Source of the DNA: Methyloversatilis universalis FAM5
GTDB taxonomy: Bacteria > Pseudomonadota > Gammaproteobacteria > Burkholderiales > Rhodocyclaceae
NCBI RefSeq assembly: GCF_000214035.2
Contig: NZ_AFHG01000059.1
Coordinates: 310,001 to 374,000 of the forward strand
Reading direction: 5' to 3'
Length of the DNA stretch: 64,000 nucleotides
The position numbers and the translations under genes are program-made. This document shows, piece by piece, positions 17,677-32,622 of the stretch. The notes under the pieces are model-generated. The model was not told where the DNA came from. It did not search any database and was given only the letters and a program-made list of their open reading frames with translations. Positions within the stretch are counted from its first letter, which is position 1. Each line of letters opens with the position of its first letter.

Positions 17677-18443
17677 AGCAGAGGTTCCTTGCGCGACGCC
17701 TCGGCGTACAGCGTGCCGCCGCCGTAGTAGGCCATCACCTTTTCCTCTTCCAGCAGCGTGATGCGATCAGTCGCCCTGGGCTGGGGCACGCTGGCGAACT
17801 GGTGGCCGAGGATGGAGGCCACCCTGACCGCGCGTTCGCCGACACGGCAGAAGTTCATCGGCAGCAGCACGCGACGCGTGCCGCCTTCGGCCGGCACGTC
17901 CAGTTCGAGGTAGCGGAAGATCGCTTCCGAGCGGTCCACCCAGAGGTCGCGTACCACGCCGCCCCGTGCGCCATCGGCGCCGAGCACCGGCAGACCGCGC
18001 GGGTCGGTGTCCTGGTGCGCGACGTCGTAGTCCGGCGCGTCGCGCAGCGGAACGATGCGCAGCGCGCCGTCAAAGGTGAGGTCGGGCAGGTCGGCGCGGT
18101 CAGCCCAGGCGCCGGGACCGACGCCATCCAGCATCGGGTTGCCGGTCGGGTCCAGCGGGGCGCCCGGCCAGTTGCCGCTGGGCGTGGCCTTCAGCGTCTG
18201 CGGCGACCTGAAGTCATTGGGTACGGTGACCGTGCGGCCGTCCTGCAGGCGGAAGGTCTTGGGGTCGGGAATCGGTGGATAGCCCTGCACGCGGATGCTG
18301 TCCGAGCGGTCCGATTCCAGCGGGTAGCCCTCACGTTTGCTCTCCTGGTGCAGGTGGTAGATCAGCCCCGCAAAGAAGATCCAGAACGCGTACAGCACGA
18401 GCTGGGCGACGTCGATGTACTGTGTGATGGCGCCGGTTTCCAT
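17673..18443 (-). CDS. puhA: Photosynthetic reaction centre H subunit
   Basis: PuhA caps the cytoplasmic face of the L-M core and conducts protons to QB. The 256-residue protein starts METGAITQYIDVAQLVLYAFW, with one N-terminal membrane helix (about residues 12-32) and a large cytoplasmic domain. ESKREGYPLESD, FRLQDGRTVTVP, ARGGVVRDLWVDRSE and ITLLEEEKVMAYYGGGTLYA are family landmarks. GGAG is 8 bases before the ATG at 18443; the ATG six bases earlier is too close to it. Confidence 0.96.
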   Translation of the reverse strand: METGAITQYIDVAQLVLYAFWIFFAGLIYHLHQESKREGYPLESDRSDSIRVQGYPPIPDPKTFRLQDGRTVTVPNDFRSPQTLKATPSGNWPGAPLDPTGNPMLDGVGPGAWADRADLPDLTFDGALRIVPLRDAPDYDVAHQDTDPRGLPVLGADGARGGVVRDLWVDRSEAIFRYLELDVPAEGGTRRVLLPMNFCRVGERAVRVASILGHQFASVPQPRATDRITLLEEEKVMAYYGGGTLYAEASRKEPLL

Positions 18444-18468
18444 GGTCATTCTCCTGTGTGATGGATGG

Positions 18469-19923
18469 TCAGCCGGGGAAATCGGCCAGTCCGAACTTCG
18501 CGCTGGCCGGAGCCGGTGCGTGCGGGGCGCTGCGCACCAGTGGCCCGAGTGCGACCAGGCTGGCGAACAGCAGATAGATTTCGCAGTGATAGACGAAGCT
18601 GTAGCCGGTGGCCGGCGAGATGAGCGCCGGGCCCAGCGTGCCGGCGGCGGCCAGCGTGGACACCATGTCGCGCAGCGCACCGCCGAGGGCGATGGCCAGG
18701 CCGGTGCTGCAGGCATGCACCGCACCCCAGGCGCCGAGCGCCAGTCCGTTCAGGCCGCCGCTGTCCAGCCCCATGGCGGCGGTCAGCATGCCGACCGAGA
18801 ACAGTCCGCCGCCGAAGCCGATCAGGCCGACACCGCCGCGGAACAGCGCGGCCGAGTGCAGCGGCTCGGCGAACACCACGGTCGAGAAGGCGACGATGCC
18901 GATCAGCGCGCCGAAGGCGGCGACGCGGCAGGCATCGACGCCGCGCGCCAGCGTGCGCGCCGCGAAGGCAAAGGCGGCCAGCGCGCCGCAGGCCATCAGC
19001 GCGGTCAGTGCGGTGGTCGCGCCGACGCCCATGCCCAGTACCTCGGCGCCATACGGTTCGAGAATGATGTCCTGCATGCTGAAGGCGGCACTGCCGAGCC
19101 CCAGCGCCAGCAGGTAGCGGGTGGCGCGCGCGTGCGTCGCGAACTGCTGCCAGATCGTGCGGAAGGGCGGGCGCGGCGCGTCGGTGCCGCGTGCGCTGCG
19201 CGCCTCCTGCTTCCACAGCGCGGCGATGTTCAGCGCCATGGTGAGCAGGGCCGATCCCTGGATCACCTGGATCAGCCGCAGCTGAGAGAAGTCGGCCAGC
19301 AGCAGACCGAATGCGATGCCGCTGCCCACCATGCCGACCAGCAGCATCAGGTACATCAGCGCCACCACGCGCGGGCGCGCCGCGGCCGGTGCGAGGTCGG
19401 TGGCGAGCGCGAGGCCGGCGGTCTGTACCGTCTGCATGCCGGCGCCCACCATCAGGAAGGCGAGCGCGGCGCCGGCCTGGCCCACCCATTCCGGGCCGCG
19501 CGTGTCGCCGGACAGCAGGATGAGCGAGAAGGGCATGATGGCCAACCCGCCGAACTGCACCAGCGTGCCCATCCACAGATAGGGCACGCGGCGCCAGCCG
19601 AGCGCCGAGCGGTGAGTGTCCGAGCGGTAGCCGAGCAGCGCGCGGAAGGGCGAGAACAGCAGCGGCAGCGCCACCATGGCGGCCACCAGCCAGGCGGCCA
19701 TGCCCATCTCGACGATCATCACCCGGTTCAGCGTGCCGATCAGCAGCACGGTGGCCATGCCGACCGACACCTGGAACAGCGACAGGCGCAGCAGGCGGGC
19801 CAGCGGCAGCGCGTCGCTGGCCGCGTCGGCGAAGGGCAGGAAGCGCGCGCCGACACCGGTCCAGAGCCGTGCGGCACGGGCGTTCAGTGCGGGCAGTCCG
19901 TGCCCTCTGCGCGGCGCGTTCAT
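18469..19923 (-). CDS. lhaA: LhaA, LH1 assembly / BCD-family membrane carrier
   Basis: This 484-residue, 12-helix major-facilitator protein of the bacteriochlorophyll-delivery (PucC/LhaA) family is needed for LH1 insertion. LIGTLNRVMIVEMGMAAWLVA, FRALLGYRSDTHRSALGWRRVPYLW, YAVLILEPYGAEVLGM-like and GGGLFSVGMLTAAM stretches match this family. It sits between bchM (4-base overlap) and puhA, the usual position of lhaA. A second, shorter family member lies at 32623-33999. Confidence 0.92.
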   Translation of the reverse strand: MNAPRRGHGLPALNARAARLWTGVGARFLPFADAASDALPLARLLRLSLFQVSVGMATVLLIGTLNRVMIVEMGMAAWLVAAMVALPLLFSPFRALLGYRSDTHRSALGWRRVPYLWMGTLVQFGGLAIMPFSLILLSGDTRGPEWVGQAGAALAFLMVGAGMQTVQTAGLALATDLAPAAARPRVVALMYLMLLVGMVGSGIAFGLLLADFSQLRLIQVIQGSALLTMALNIAALWKQEARSARGTDAPRPPFRTIWQQFATHARATRYLLALGLGSAAFSMQDIILEPYGAEVLGMGVGATTALTALMACGALAAFAFAARTLARGVDACRVAAFGALIGIVAFSTVVFAEPLHSAALFRGGVGLIGFGGGLFSVGMLTAAMGLDSGGLNGLALGAWGAVHACSTGLAIALGGALRDMVSTLAAAGTLGPALISPATGYSFVYHCEIYLLFASLVALGPLVRSAPHAPAPASAKFGLADFPG

Positions 19924-20615
19924 GTGCGCACCAGTTCCATCGCCTGCGAGGTGTAGAAGCCGCTGACCACGCGTTCGCTGCGCAGCGGCGCCATCGCGCG
20001 CAGGCCGTCCTCCTCGGCGATCAGGCGGCCGAGCACCGCGGCGCGCACCGGTTCGATCGCCGGTGCCCGGTTGCCGCGCGGAAACAGGCGGCCGACGAAA
20101 TGCATGGCGTCGAGCGCGCGCGTGCTGGGCGGGAAGGTGAACAGGATGGAGGCGGCGGTCCGTGCGGCCAGACCGGACAGCACGCGCACCGCGTCGCGCG
20201 GCCGGTAGTGGATGAGCGAATCCATCGCCACCACGTGGTCGAAGTGACCGAGCGCCGGATCCAGCATGTCGCCGGAGCGGAAGTCGATGTGGCCGGCCAG
20301 GCCCTGCGGCATGCGCTCGCGCGCCAGCCCGACCAGGGTCGGCGACAGGTCGATTGCGACGACATGCGCGCCACGGCGTGCCGCCTCGACCGCCAGCGCG
20401 CCGGTGCCGCAGCCGGCGTCGAGCAGCCGGCGGCCGCGCATGTCCTCCGGCAGCCAGTCGAGCAGCGTGGCGCGCATGCGGTCGCGGCCGGCGCGCACGG
20501 TGGCGCGGATGCGCCCGACCGGTGCGTCCGAGGTGAGCCGCTTCCAGGCATCCACCGCGGTGCGGTCGAAATAGGTGGCGATCTCGCCACGGCGTTCGAG
20601 GTAGGAGCTGTCCAT
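19920..20615 (-). CDS. bchM: Mg-protoporphyrin IX methyltransferase
   Basis: BchM transfers a methyl group from S-adenosylmethionine to the ring-C propionate of Mg-protoporphyrin IX, the product of Mg chelatase. The 231-residue protein starts MDSSYLERRGEIATYFD and has the SAM motif LLDAGCGTGALAVEAARRGA at about residues 63-82, and HVVAIDLSPTLV. DALIHYRPR-like (MDSLIHYRPRDA) and FTFPPSTRALDAMH are typical of BchM. It begins 2 bases after the bchL stop. Confidence 0.94.
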   Translation of the reverse strand: MDSSYLERRGEIATYFDRTAVDAWKRLTSDAPVGRIRATVRAGRDRMRATLLDWLPEDMRGRRLLDAGCGTGALAVEAARRGAHVVAIDLSPTLVGLARERMPQGLAGHIDFRSGDMLDPALGHFDHVVAMDSLIHYRPRDAVRVLSGLAARTAASILFTFPPSTRALDAMHFVGRLFPRGNRAPAIEPVRAAVLGRLIAEEDGLRAMAPLRSERVVSGFYTSQAMELVRT

Positions 20616-20617
20616 GA

Positions 20618-25326
<4,709 letters not shown>

Positions 25327-25352
<26 letters not shown>

Positions 25353-26919
25353 CGTAGAGCGTCTCCACCGTGATGGTGCTCAGTCCGCGGCTGCGGGCGT
25401 AGCTTTCGGTATTGCGGCGCGCCTTGCCGCGGACGAAGAACGGAATCTTCTTCAGTTCGCGCTCGCCGTCCTCGGTCCATGCGGGGGCGTCGTCCGCGTC
25501 GTCGCTGCTGCCGAGTTCGGCCACCGCCATCGTCTGTGCGGCGACGGCAGGCAGGTGCGAGGCGGGCGCGGCGTCGTTGAATTCGAAGTCGTCGCGGAAC
25601 ATCTGCAGCAGGTGCTCCTCCAGCCCCATCACCAGCGGATGCACCCAGCTGTCGAACAGCACGTTGGCGCCTTCGAAGCCGTACACCGGGCTGTAGCGGG
25701 CGGGCACGTCCTGCACGTGGATCGGGCTCGATATGACGGCGCAGGCGATGCCGAGCCGCTTGGCGATATGACGCTCCATCTGCGTGCCGAGCACCAGTTC
25801 GGGTGCGGCGGCGGCGATGGCCTTCTCGACTTCGAGGTAGTCGTCGCTGATCAGCGCCTCGACGCCGTAACGCGTCGCCGCCTCGCGCACGTCGCGTGCG
25901 AAGTCGCGGGCATAGCAGCCGAGGCCGACCACGGTGAAGCCCATCTCTTCGGTCGCGATGCGGGCGGCCGCGATCGCGTGCGTGGCGTCGGCGAAGATGA
26001 ATACCCGCTTGCCGGTCAGATAGGTCGAGTCGACCGAGCGCGCATACCAGGGCTGGCGCGAGGCCGAAGTGCCGCGTCCGGCTGCACCCGGCGTTTCACT
26101 GGCCAGCAGCGGTGACGGATCGACGCCGGCCAGTGCGGCGACTTCGGCGATGAAGTCGCGCGTGGCGCCGACGCCCATCGGAATGGTCCGCGTGGCCGGC
26201 ATGCCGAAGCTGCGGCCGAGCCAGCCGGTCAGCGTGCGCGACACCTCCGGGTAGAGATCGATGTTGAAGTCGGCATCCGGCAGGCGGCGCAGGTCGTCGA
26301 CCGAGGCGCCGAGCGGTGCCACCACGTTGACGTCTATGCCGAGCGCGTCGAGCAGGCGGCGGATCTCGATCACGTCGTCACGGCAGCGGAAGCCGAGTAC
26401 GGTCGGGCCGAGCAGGTTGGCGCACGGCCGGCGCGCCGGGTCGCGCGGCGGGCGGCTGCTTCCGGGCGCCGGCACCTGGTCAGCGAGCAGGGCACGCACC
26501 AGGTGGTAAAAGGTTTCGGCGGCGCCCCAGTTCTCCTTCTTCGAGTAGGCGGGCAGTTCCAGCGGTACCACCGGTATCGGCAACTGCATGCCGGCAGCCA
26601 GCGCGCCGGACTGGTCCTGGATCAGCTCGGCGGTGCAGGAATCGCCGACCAGCAGTGCGGCGGGGCGATGGCGTTCCCAGGCCTCGGCGACCGCGGCCTT
26701 CACCAGTTCGGCGGTGCTGCCACCGAGGTCGCGAGCCTGGAAGGTGGTGTAGGTGACCGGCGGCCTGTGGTCCTGCCGCTCGATCATCGTGAACAGCAGG
26801 TCGGCATAGGTGTCGCCCTGCGGTGCGTGCAGCACGTAGTGCAGGTCGCGCATCGAGGTGGCGATGCGCATGGCGCCGATGTGGGGCGGGCCTTCGTAGG
26901 TCCAGAGCGTGAGCTGCAT
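25327..26919 (-). CDS. bchB: Dark protochlorophyllide reductase subunit B
   Basis: BchB pairs with BchN to form the catalytic component that reduces ring D of protochlorophyllide. The 530-residue protein starts [18 protein letters not shown]. The Asp that serves as the unusual fourth iron-sulfur ligand is expected in [15 protein letters not shown] near residue 36, and a Cys ligand lies in [16 protein letters not shown] near residue 97. A C-terminal PCP-reductase segment ([21 protein letters not shown]) is present. It follows bchN by 10 bases. Confidence 0.96.
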
Positions 26920-26929
26920 CGTGCGTCCC

Positions 26930-28728
<1,799 letters not shown>

Positions 28729-28756
28729 CGTCGCGTCTCCTCTGTCCTCGTAATCG

Positions 28757-28797
28757 AATCTAGACGGCTGAGGACAAAGTGTCAATGTAAATTGACG
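28757..28797 (-). promoter_or_regulatory. Promoter of the bchF superoperon with PpsR-like palindrome
   Basis: Reading leftward, TTGACA (28785-28780), 17 bases, then TAGATT (28762-28757): a good sigma-70-type promoter. The -35 box is part of the inverted repeat GTCAATgtaaATTGAC (28781-28796), which also fits TGT-N12-ACG (28780-28797), a one-base variant of the PpsR consensus. A 5' leader of about 20-25 bases would precede the bchF start. Confidence 0.65.
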
Positions 28798-28872
28798 TCA
28801 CGACGAAATTACATTGGTCGGAGGCGATGCGTGCGGAGCGGGCGCCCGTCCGGCGGACCGCGCGGTCAAAAA

Positions 28873-28912
28873 TGACAAGTTAACTTGACAGTGCAGGGGT
28901 GCGCGCTCTATT
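28873..28912 (+). promoter_or_regulatory. Candidate aerR promoter with PpsR-like palindrome
   Basis: TGACAAGTTAACTTGACA (28873-28890) has a perfect CAAGTT/AACTTG dyad, reads TGA-N12-ACA and ends in a perfect -35 box, TTGACA. TCTATT (28907-28912) is a mediocre -10 candidate 16 bases on. The rest of the 394-base gap between bchF and aerR is a long leader with an inverted repeat GTTCTG...CAGAAC at 28932-28951. No gene was seen in it. Confidence 0.5.
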
Positions 28913-29122
28913 CCTACAATGTTGGCGTCCAGTTCTGCAGACAGACAGAACACCCGCCTTCCTGCCCAGAGACTTGCTCACCCTCGTCATCAGTGCCTCC
29001 ACGGACACTGGGTTCACGACCCGCAGCAGCCGTACAGCCCGTCCGCATCCAGGCTGCGTCCGCCGAAGACGCATCCGACACGGTCGAGGCACGACAGAAA
29101 AAAGACGCAAGGAGGCAGGAAG

Positions 29123-30028
29123 ATGGCCGGGATGACGCAGCGAGGCGCCCGCAGGGTGCCGATGTCGGGCGAGGCTCTATCCACGCAGGAGCAGGGCGGG
29201 GTCAGTCAGTTCGGCGGACCGCCGATCGGGCCGCCGGTGTTCGCCGCCCCCGACTGGCTGGGTGATCTGGCGCAGACGATAGAAGCCGAAATCATTCCGC
29301 GCCTGATGCTGGCGCATGGCGGTGTCGCCGATGCACCGCAGGCCGCAATCGGCTCGGCGAGCATCTCGGCGCGCGAAATCCACGATTTCGCCAATCTGGT
29401 GCTGGCGCAGGATGCTGGCGTCGTGCGCCGCTGCGTGCAGGCGATCCGCGCGCGCGGTGTCGGGCCCAAGGCGCTCTGCCTCGATCTGCTGGCGCCGGCG
29501 GCACGGCGGCTCGGGGAACTGTGGGAAGCCGATCTGTGCGATTTCACCCAGGTCACGCTGGGCCTGTGGCGGATACAGCAGGTGCTGCACGACGTGAGCC
29601 CGAGTTTCCGCAGCGACCTGCATTCGGGTGAAAGCGGCCGCCGCGTGCTGCTTGCGACCCTGCCCGGGGAGCAGCACACCTTTGGCATGTCCATGGTGGC
29701 CGACTTCTTCCGCCAGCGCCGCTGGGACGTGCGGCTCGATACGCCGGGACCGCGCGGCGAGGCCCTGCGCCTGCTGCGCGCCGAGCGCTTCGATCTGGTG
29801 GGCGTGTCGCTCGGCAGCGAAACGCGGGTCGACGAACTGGCCGAATGGATCGTCGCGGCACGTCGCGTATCGCTGCAGCGCGACATCGTGGTGATGGTCG
29901 GTGGCCCGATCTTCGTCAGCCGCCCTGAGTGGGTGCCGCTGGTCGGCGCCGATGCCACGGCCCGCGACGCGAGCGCGGCGGTCGACATGGCCGAATCATT
30001 GCTGCCTGTGCGATTCGCGCATGGGTGA
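29123..30028 (+). CDS. aerR: AerR/PpaA-type cobalamin-binding antirepressor
   Basis: AerR/PpaA proteins bind B12 and oppose or modify PpsR/CrtJ. In the 301-residue product the helical part contains GELWEADLCDFTQVTLGLWR (Trp near residue 134). The Rossmann-like B12 domain starts at VLLATLPGEQHTFGMSMVADFF with His185, the expected cobalt ligand, and continues with DLVGVSLGSETRVDEL. The first 45 residues look disordered. AAGGAGG lies 12 bases before the ATG at 29123. It is followed 21 bases later by ppsR. Confidence 0.88.
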   Translation: MAGMTQRGARRVPMSGEALSTQEQGGVSQFGGPPIGPPVFAAPDWLGDLAQTIEAEIIPRLMLAHGGVADAPQAAIGSASISAREIHDFANLVLAQDAGVVRRCVQAIRARGVGPKALCLDLLAPAARRLGELWEADLCDFTQVTLGLWRIQQVLHDVSPSFRSDLHSGESGRRVLLATLPGEQHTFGMSMVADFFRQRRWDVRLDTPGPRGEALRLLRAERFDLVGVSLGSETRVDELAEWIVAARRVSLQRDIVVMVGGPIFVSRPEWVPLVGADATARDASAAVDMAESLLPVRFAHG

Positions 30029-30049
30029 TCAGTTTCTGGAGGGTATCGA

Positions 30050-31546
30050 TTGGGTTCGGAGCAGGGGCGCGATCAGATCGCGAAAATGGACGCCGATGCG
30101 GGAAGGTTGACGGTGAAGCCTTTTGATTCGCCGATGGGATTGCTACATGGCGTCGACGCCGAGTCGGCTGCACGACTCATTGCCGCCGCCTCCGACGTTG
30201 CGCTGTTGCTCGACGACAAGGGCGTCATCCGCGACCTTGCATTCAACGACGGCGCGCTGCTGCCCGAGGCCGGCGCGCGCTGGCTGGGGCGTCGCTGGAC
30301 CGAGGTGGTCACGGTGGAAAGCCGCCCCAAGGTCGAGGCGCTGCTGCAGGACGCGGCGAGCGGCGACAGCCGCCGTGCGCGGCACGTGAATCATCCGGTG
30401 GCGGGTGGCAGCGATCTGCCGCTGCTCTACTCGACCGTGCGCATCGGCCACGACGGTACGGTGGTCGCGCTCGGTCGTGACCTGACCGCGCTGTCCATGC
30501 TGCAGCAGCGGCTGGTCGACGCGCAGCAGTCGATAGAGCGCGACTACGCCCGCCTGCGCCAGCTGGAGGCGCGCTACCGCCTGCTGTTCCAGATGACGTC
30601 GGAAGCGGTGCTGGTGGTCGATACGGTCAGCCAGCGCATCGTCGAGGCGAACGCGGCCGCGAACCGGCTGCTCGGGGACGACACGCGCAGCGTGCTCGGG
30701 CGCAATTTTCCCGAAGGGCTGGACGACGCCGGCAATCAGGCGGTGCAGGGGCTGTTCGCCGCAGTGCGCGCCAACGGCCGCTCGGACGACGTGCGCGTGC
30801 GCGGACCGGGCGGCAGCGACTGGCTGGTGGCCGCCTCGCTGGTCAGGCAGGACGCGGCCTCGCTGTATCTGGTGCGCCTGTCGCAGATCGGAGCCGCCGG
30901 CGCCGAATCCGGCGAACGGATGTCGGTGACGGACGCGGTCGAAATGGTGCCGGACGCCTTCGTGCTGACCGGTGAGGACGGCGTCATCCTGACCGCCAAC
31001 CAGGCTTTCGTCGATCTTGCCCAGCTGGCGACCATCGAACAGGCGCGCACGCAGTCGCTGGAGCGCTGGCTCGGCCGCCCTGGGGTCGACTTCAAGGTGC
31101 TGATGGTGAATGTGCGTCAGCACGGCTCGATCCGCCTGTTTTCAACGGTGCTGCGCGGCGAGCACGGTTCGGACGTGGACGTCGAGGTGTCGGCGGTCGC
31201 GGTGGACCGTGGCGATCACCCGTGCATCGGGTTCACCGTGCGGGGCGTCAGTCGCCGCATCGAACCGGAACCGCGCATCAGCCGCGAAATGCCGCGCTCG
31301 GTCGAACAGCTGACCGGGCTGGTCGGCCGGGTGTCGCTGAAGGATCTGGTGCGCGAATCGACCGACCTGATCGAGAAGCTGTGCATCGAGGCGGCGCTGG
31401 ACATGACCAACGACAACCGTGCCTCGGCGGCTGAAATGCTCGGCCTGAGCCGGCAGAGCCTGTACGTGAAGCTGCGCCGCTACGGCATCGGCGACCTCAA
31501 CGCCGATCAGGGCGACGAGGGCGGGCAGGACGCGGGCGAGGAGTGA
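30050..31546 (+). CDS. ppsR: PpsR/CrtJ transcriptional repressor of photosynthesis genes (full length)
   Basis: The 498-residue repressor has an N-domain (about residues 40-145), a glutamine-rich linker helix (MLQQRLVDAQQSIERDY, about 150-180), two PAS domains (about 180-285 and 300-415), and a C-terminal Fis-type helix-turn-helix (about 440-485, ending EMLGLSRQSLYVKLRRYGIG). Only two cysteines are visible: DHPCIGF in PAS2 and KLCIEAAL at the front of the DNA-binding domain, where CrtJ/PpsR has a redox-active Cys. A TTG start at 30050 has GGAGGG 6 bases upstream; the ATG at 30086 is an alternative. It probably represses the TGT-N12-ACA promoters in this window. Confidence 0.94.
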   Translation: MGSEQGRDQIAKMDADAGRLTVKPFDSPMGLLHGVDAESAARLIAAASDVALLLDDKGVIRDLAFNDGALLPEAGARWLGRRWTEVVTVESRPKVEALLQDAASGDSRRARHVNHPVAGGSDLPLLYSTVRIGHDGTVVALGRDLTALSMLQQRLVDAQQSIERDYARLRQLEARYRLLFQMTSEAVLVVDTVSQRIVEANAAANRLLGDDTRSVLGRNFPEGLDDAGNQAVQGLFAAVRANGRSDDVRVRGPGGSDWLVAASLVRQDAASLYLVRLSQIGAAGAESGERMSVTDAVEMVPDAFVLTGEDGVILTANQAFVDLAQLATIEQARTQSLERWLGRPGVDFKVLMVNVRQHGSIRLFSTVLRGEHGSDVDVEVSAVAVDRGDHPCIGFTVRGVSRRIEPEPRISREMPRSVEQLTGLVGRVSLKDLVRESTDLIEKLCIEAALDMTNDNRASAAEMLGLSRQSLYVKLRRYGIGDLNADQGDEGGQDAGEE

Positions 31547-31557
31547 CGCGGTGAGCG

Positions 31558-31586
31558 GCCGGCCCTGCCATTCGAGGCGGGCCGGC
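31558..31586 (+). terminator. Hairpin between ppsR and bchG
   Basis: GCCGGCCC-T-GCC, loop ATTCGA, GGC-GGGCCGGC: an 11-pair stem with one bulged T, starting 11 bases after the ppsR stop, no T run. It fits separation of ppsR from the independently promoted bchG. Confidence 0.45.
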
Positions 31587-31692
31587 GTCGCCCGCTGTGG
31601 TGCATTCGCGATGATCTGGCGGAGGGTGTTGCCCCTGAATGCCCAGACCGCCCTTGAAGCGCCGAGATGTAAATCAAAATAGACTGATTGAG

Positions 31693-31733
31693 TGTAAGTT
31701 TGTCTTGACGCTCTGGTGTGTCAAGCCTACTGT
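31693..31733 (+). promoter_or_regulatory. bchG promoter with PpsR-like operator
   Basis: TGTAAGTTTGTCTTGACG (31693-31710) is TGT-N12-ACG, one base off the PpsR consensus, and ends in TTGACG (31705-31710). After 17 bases comes TACTGT (31728-31733). Initiation would fall at about 31740, the first base of the bchG ATG. Confidence 0.55.
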
Positions 31734-31739
31734 TAGCTC

Positions 31740-32621
31740 ATGACACGTCCTGCTCTCTCTGCCGTTGCCGAACTGCTCAAGCCCATCACCTGGTTTCCGC
31801 CGATGTGGGCTTTCGGTTGTGGCGTCGTGGCGTCCGGCCTGCCGGCCGGCGAGCGCTGGCAGGTGGTGCTGCTCGGCGTGCTGCTGGCGGGGCCGCTGGT
31901 CTGCGCCACCAGTCAGGCGGTGAACGACTGGTTCGACCGCCATGTCGATGCGATCAACGAACCGCAGCGGCCGATTCCATCCGGTCGCATGCCCGGCCAC
32001 TGGGGCCTCTACATCGCGGTCATCTGGACCGCGCTGTCGCTCGCGGTGGCCACTGCGCTCGGTCCCTGGGGCTTTGCCGCGGCCGCGGTCGGCCTGCTGC
32101 TGGCCTGGGCCTACAGCGCGCCGCCGCTGCGGCTGAAGGCCAACGGCTGGTGGGGCAACAGCGCCTGCGCGCTCTGTTACGAAGGGCTGGCCTGGGTGAC
32201 CGGCGCGGCGGTGATGGCCGGCGGCAGCATGCCCGATCTGCGCAGCCTGCTGCTGGCCGGTCTGTACAGCGCCGGTGCGCACGGCATCATGACGCTGAAC
32301 GATTTCAAGTCGGTCGAGGGCGACCGCCGCATGGGCATCGCTTCGCTGCCGGTGCAGCTGGGCGTCGCACGTGCCGGCCGCGTCGCCTGCTGGGTGATGG
32401 CGCTGCCGCAGATCGTGGTCGTTGCGCTGCTCGCGCACTGGGGCGCACCGGTGCATGCCGCGCTGGTCGGCCTGCTGCTCGGCGTACAGCTCATGCTGAT
32501 GTCGCGCCTGCTGGACGATCCGCGCGGCCGTGCGCCCTGGTACAACGGCACCGGCATCACGCTCTACGTGGTCGGCATGCTGGTGAGCGCCTTTGCGCTG
32601 CGCGCACTCGGAGGTGACTGA
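31740..32621 (+). CDS. bchG: Bacteriochlorophyll synthase (tail prenyltransferase)
   Basis: BchG esterifies bacteriochlorophyllide a with geranylgeranyl diphosphate. The 293-residue UbiA-family membrane protein has LLKPITWFPPMWAFGCG at the front, the first Asp motif NDWFDRHVDAINEP, RPIPSGRM, and the second Asp motif TLNDFKSVEGDRRMG. A TAG stop lies two codons before the ATG, so no longer N-terminus is possible, and no ribosome site precedes it. It lies 193 bases after ppsR and starts the bchG-carrier-bchP-tspO group. Confidence 0.95.
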   Translation: MTRPALSAVAELLKPITWFPPMWAFGCGVVASGLPAGERWQVVLLGVLLAGPLVCATSQAVNDWFDRHVDAINEPQRPIPSGRMPGHWGLYIAVIWTALSLAVATALGPWGFAAAAVGLLLAWAYSAPPLRLKANGWWGNSACALCYEGLAWVTGAAVMAGGSMPDLRSLLLAGLYSAGAHGIMTLNDFKSVEGDRRMGIASLPVQLGVARAGRVACWVMALPQIVVVALLAHWGAPVHAALVGLLLGVQLMLMSRLLDDPRGRAPWYNGTGITLYVVGMLVSAFALRALGGD

Positions 32622-32622
32622 C

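Noticed and set aside
28729-28785. TTG start giving BchF 19 extra residues
   Set aside because: This segment contains the -35 and -10 boxes; the ATG at 28728 has a good ribosome site.
28919-29122. Longer AerR start, or a cobalamin riboswitch, in the aerR leader
   Set aside because: The extra 68 codons are Arg/His/Pro-rich and non-conserved in appearance, while AAGGAGG precedes 29123. No recognisable B12-box pattern was found by eye.
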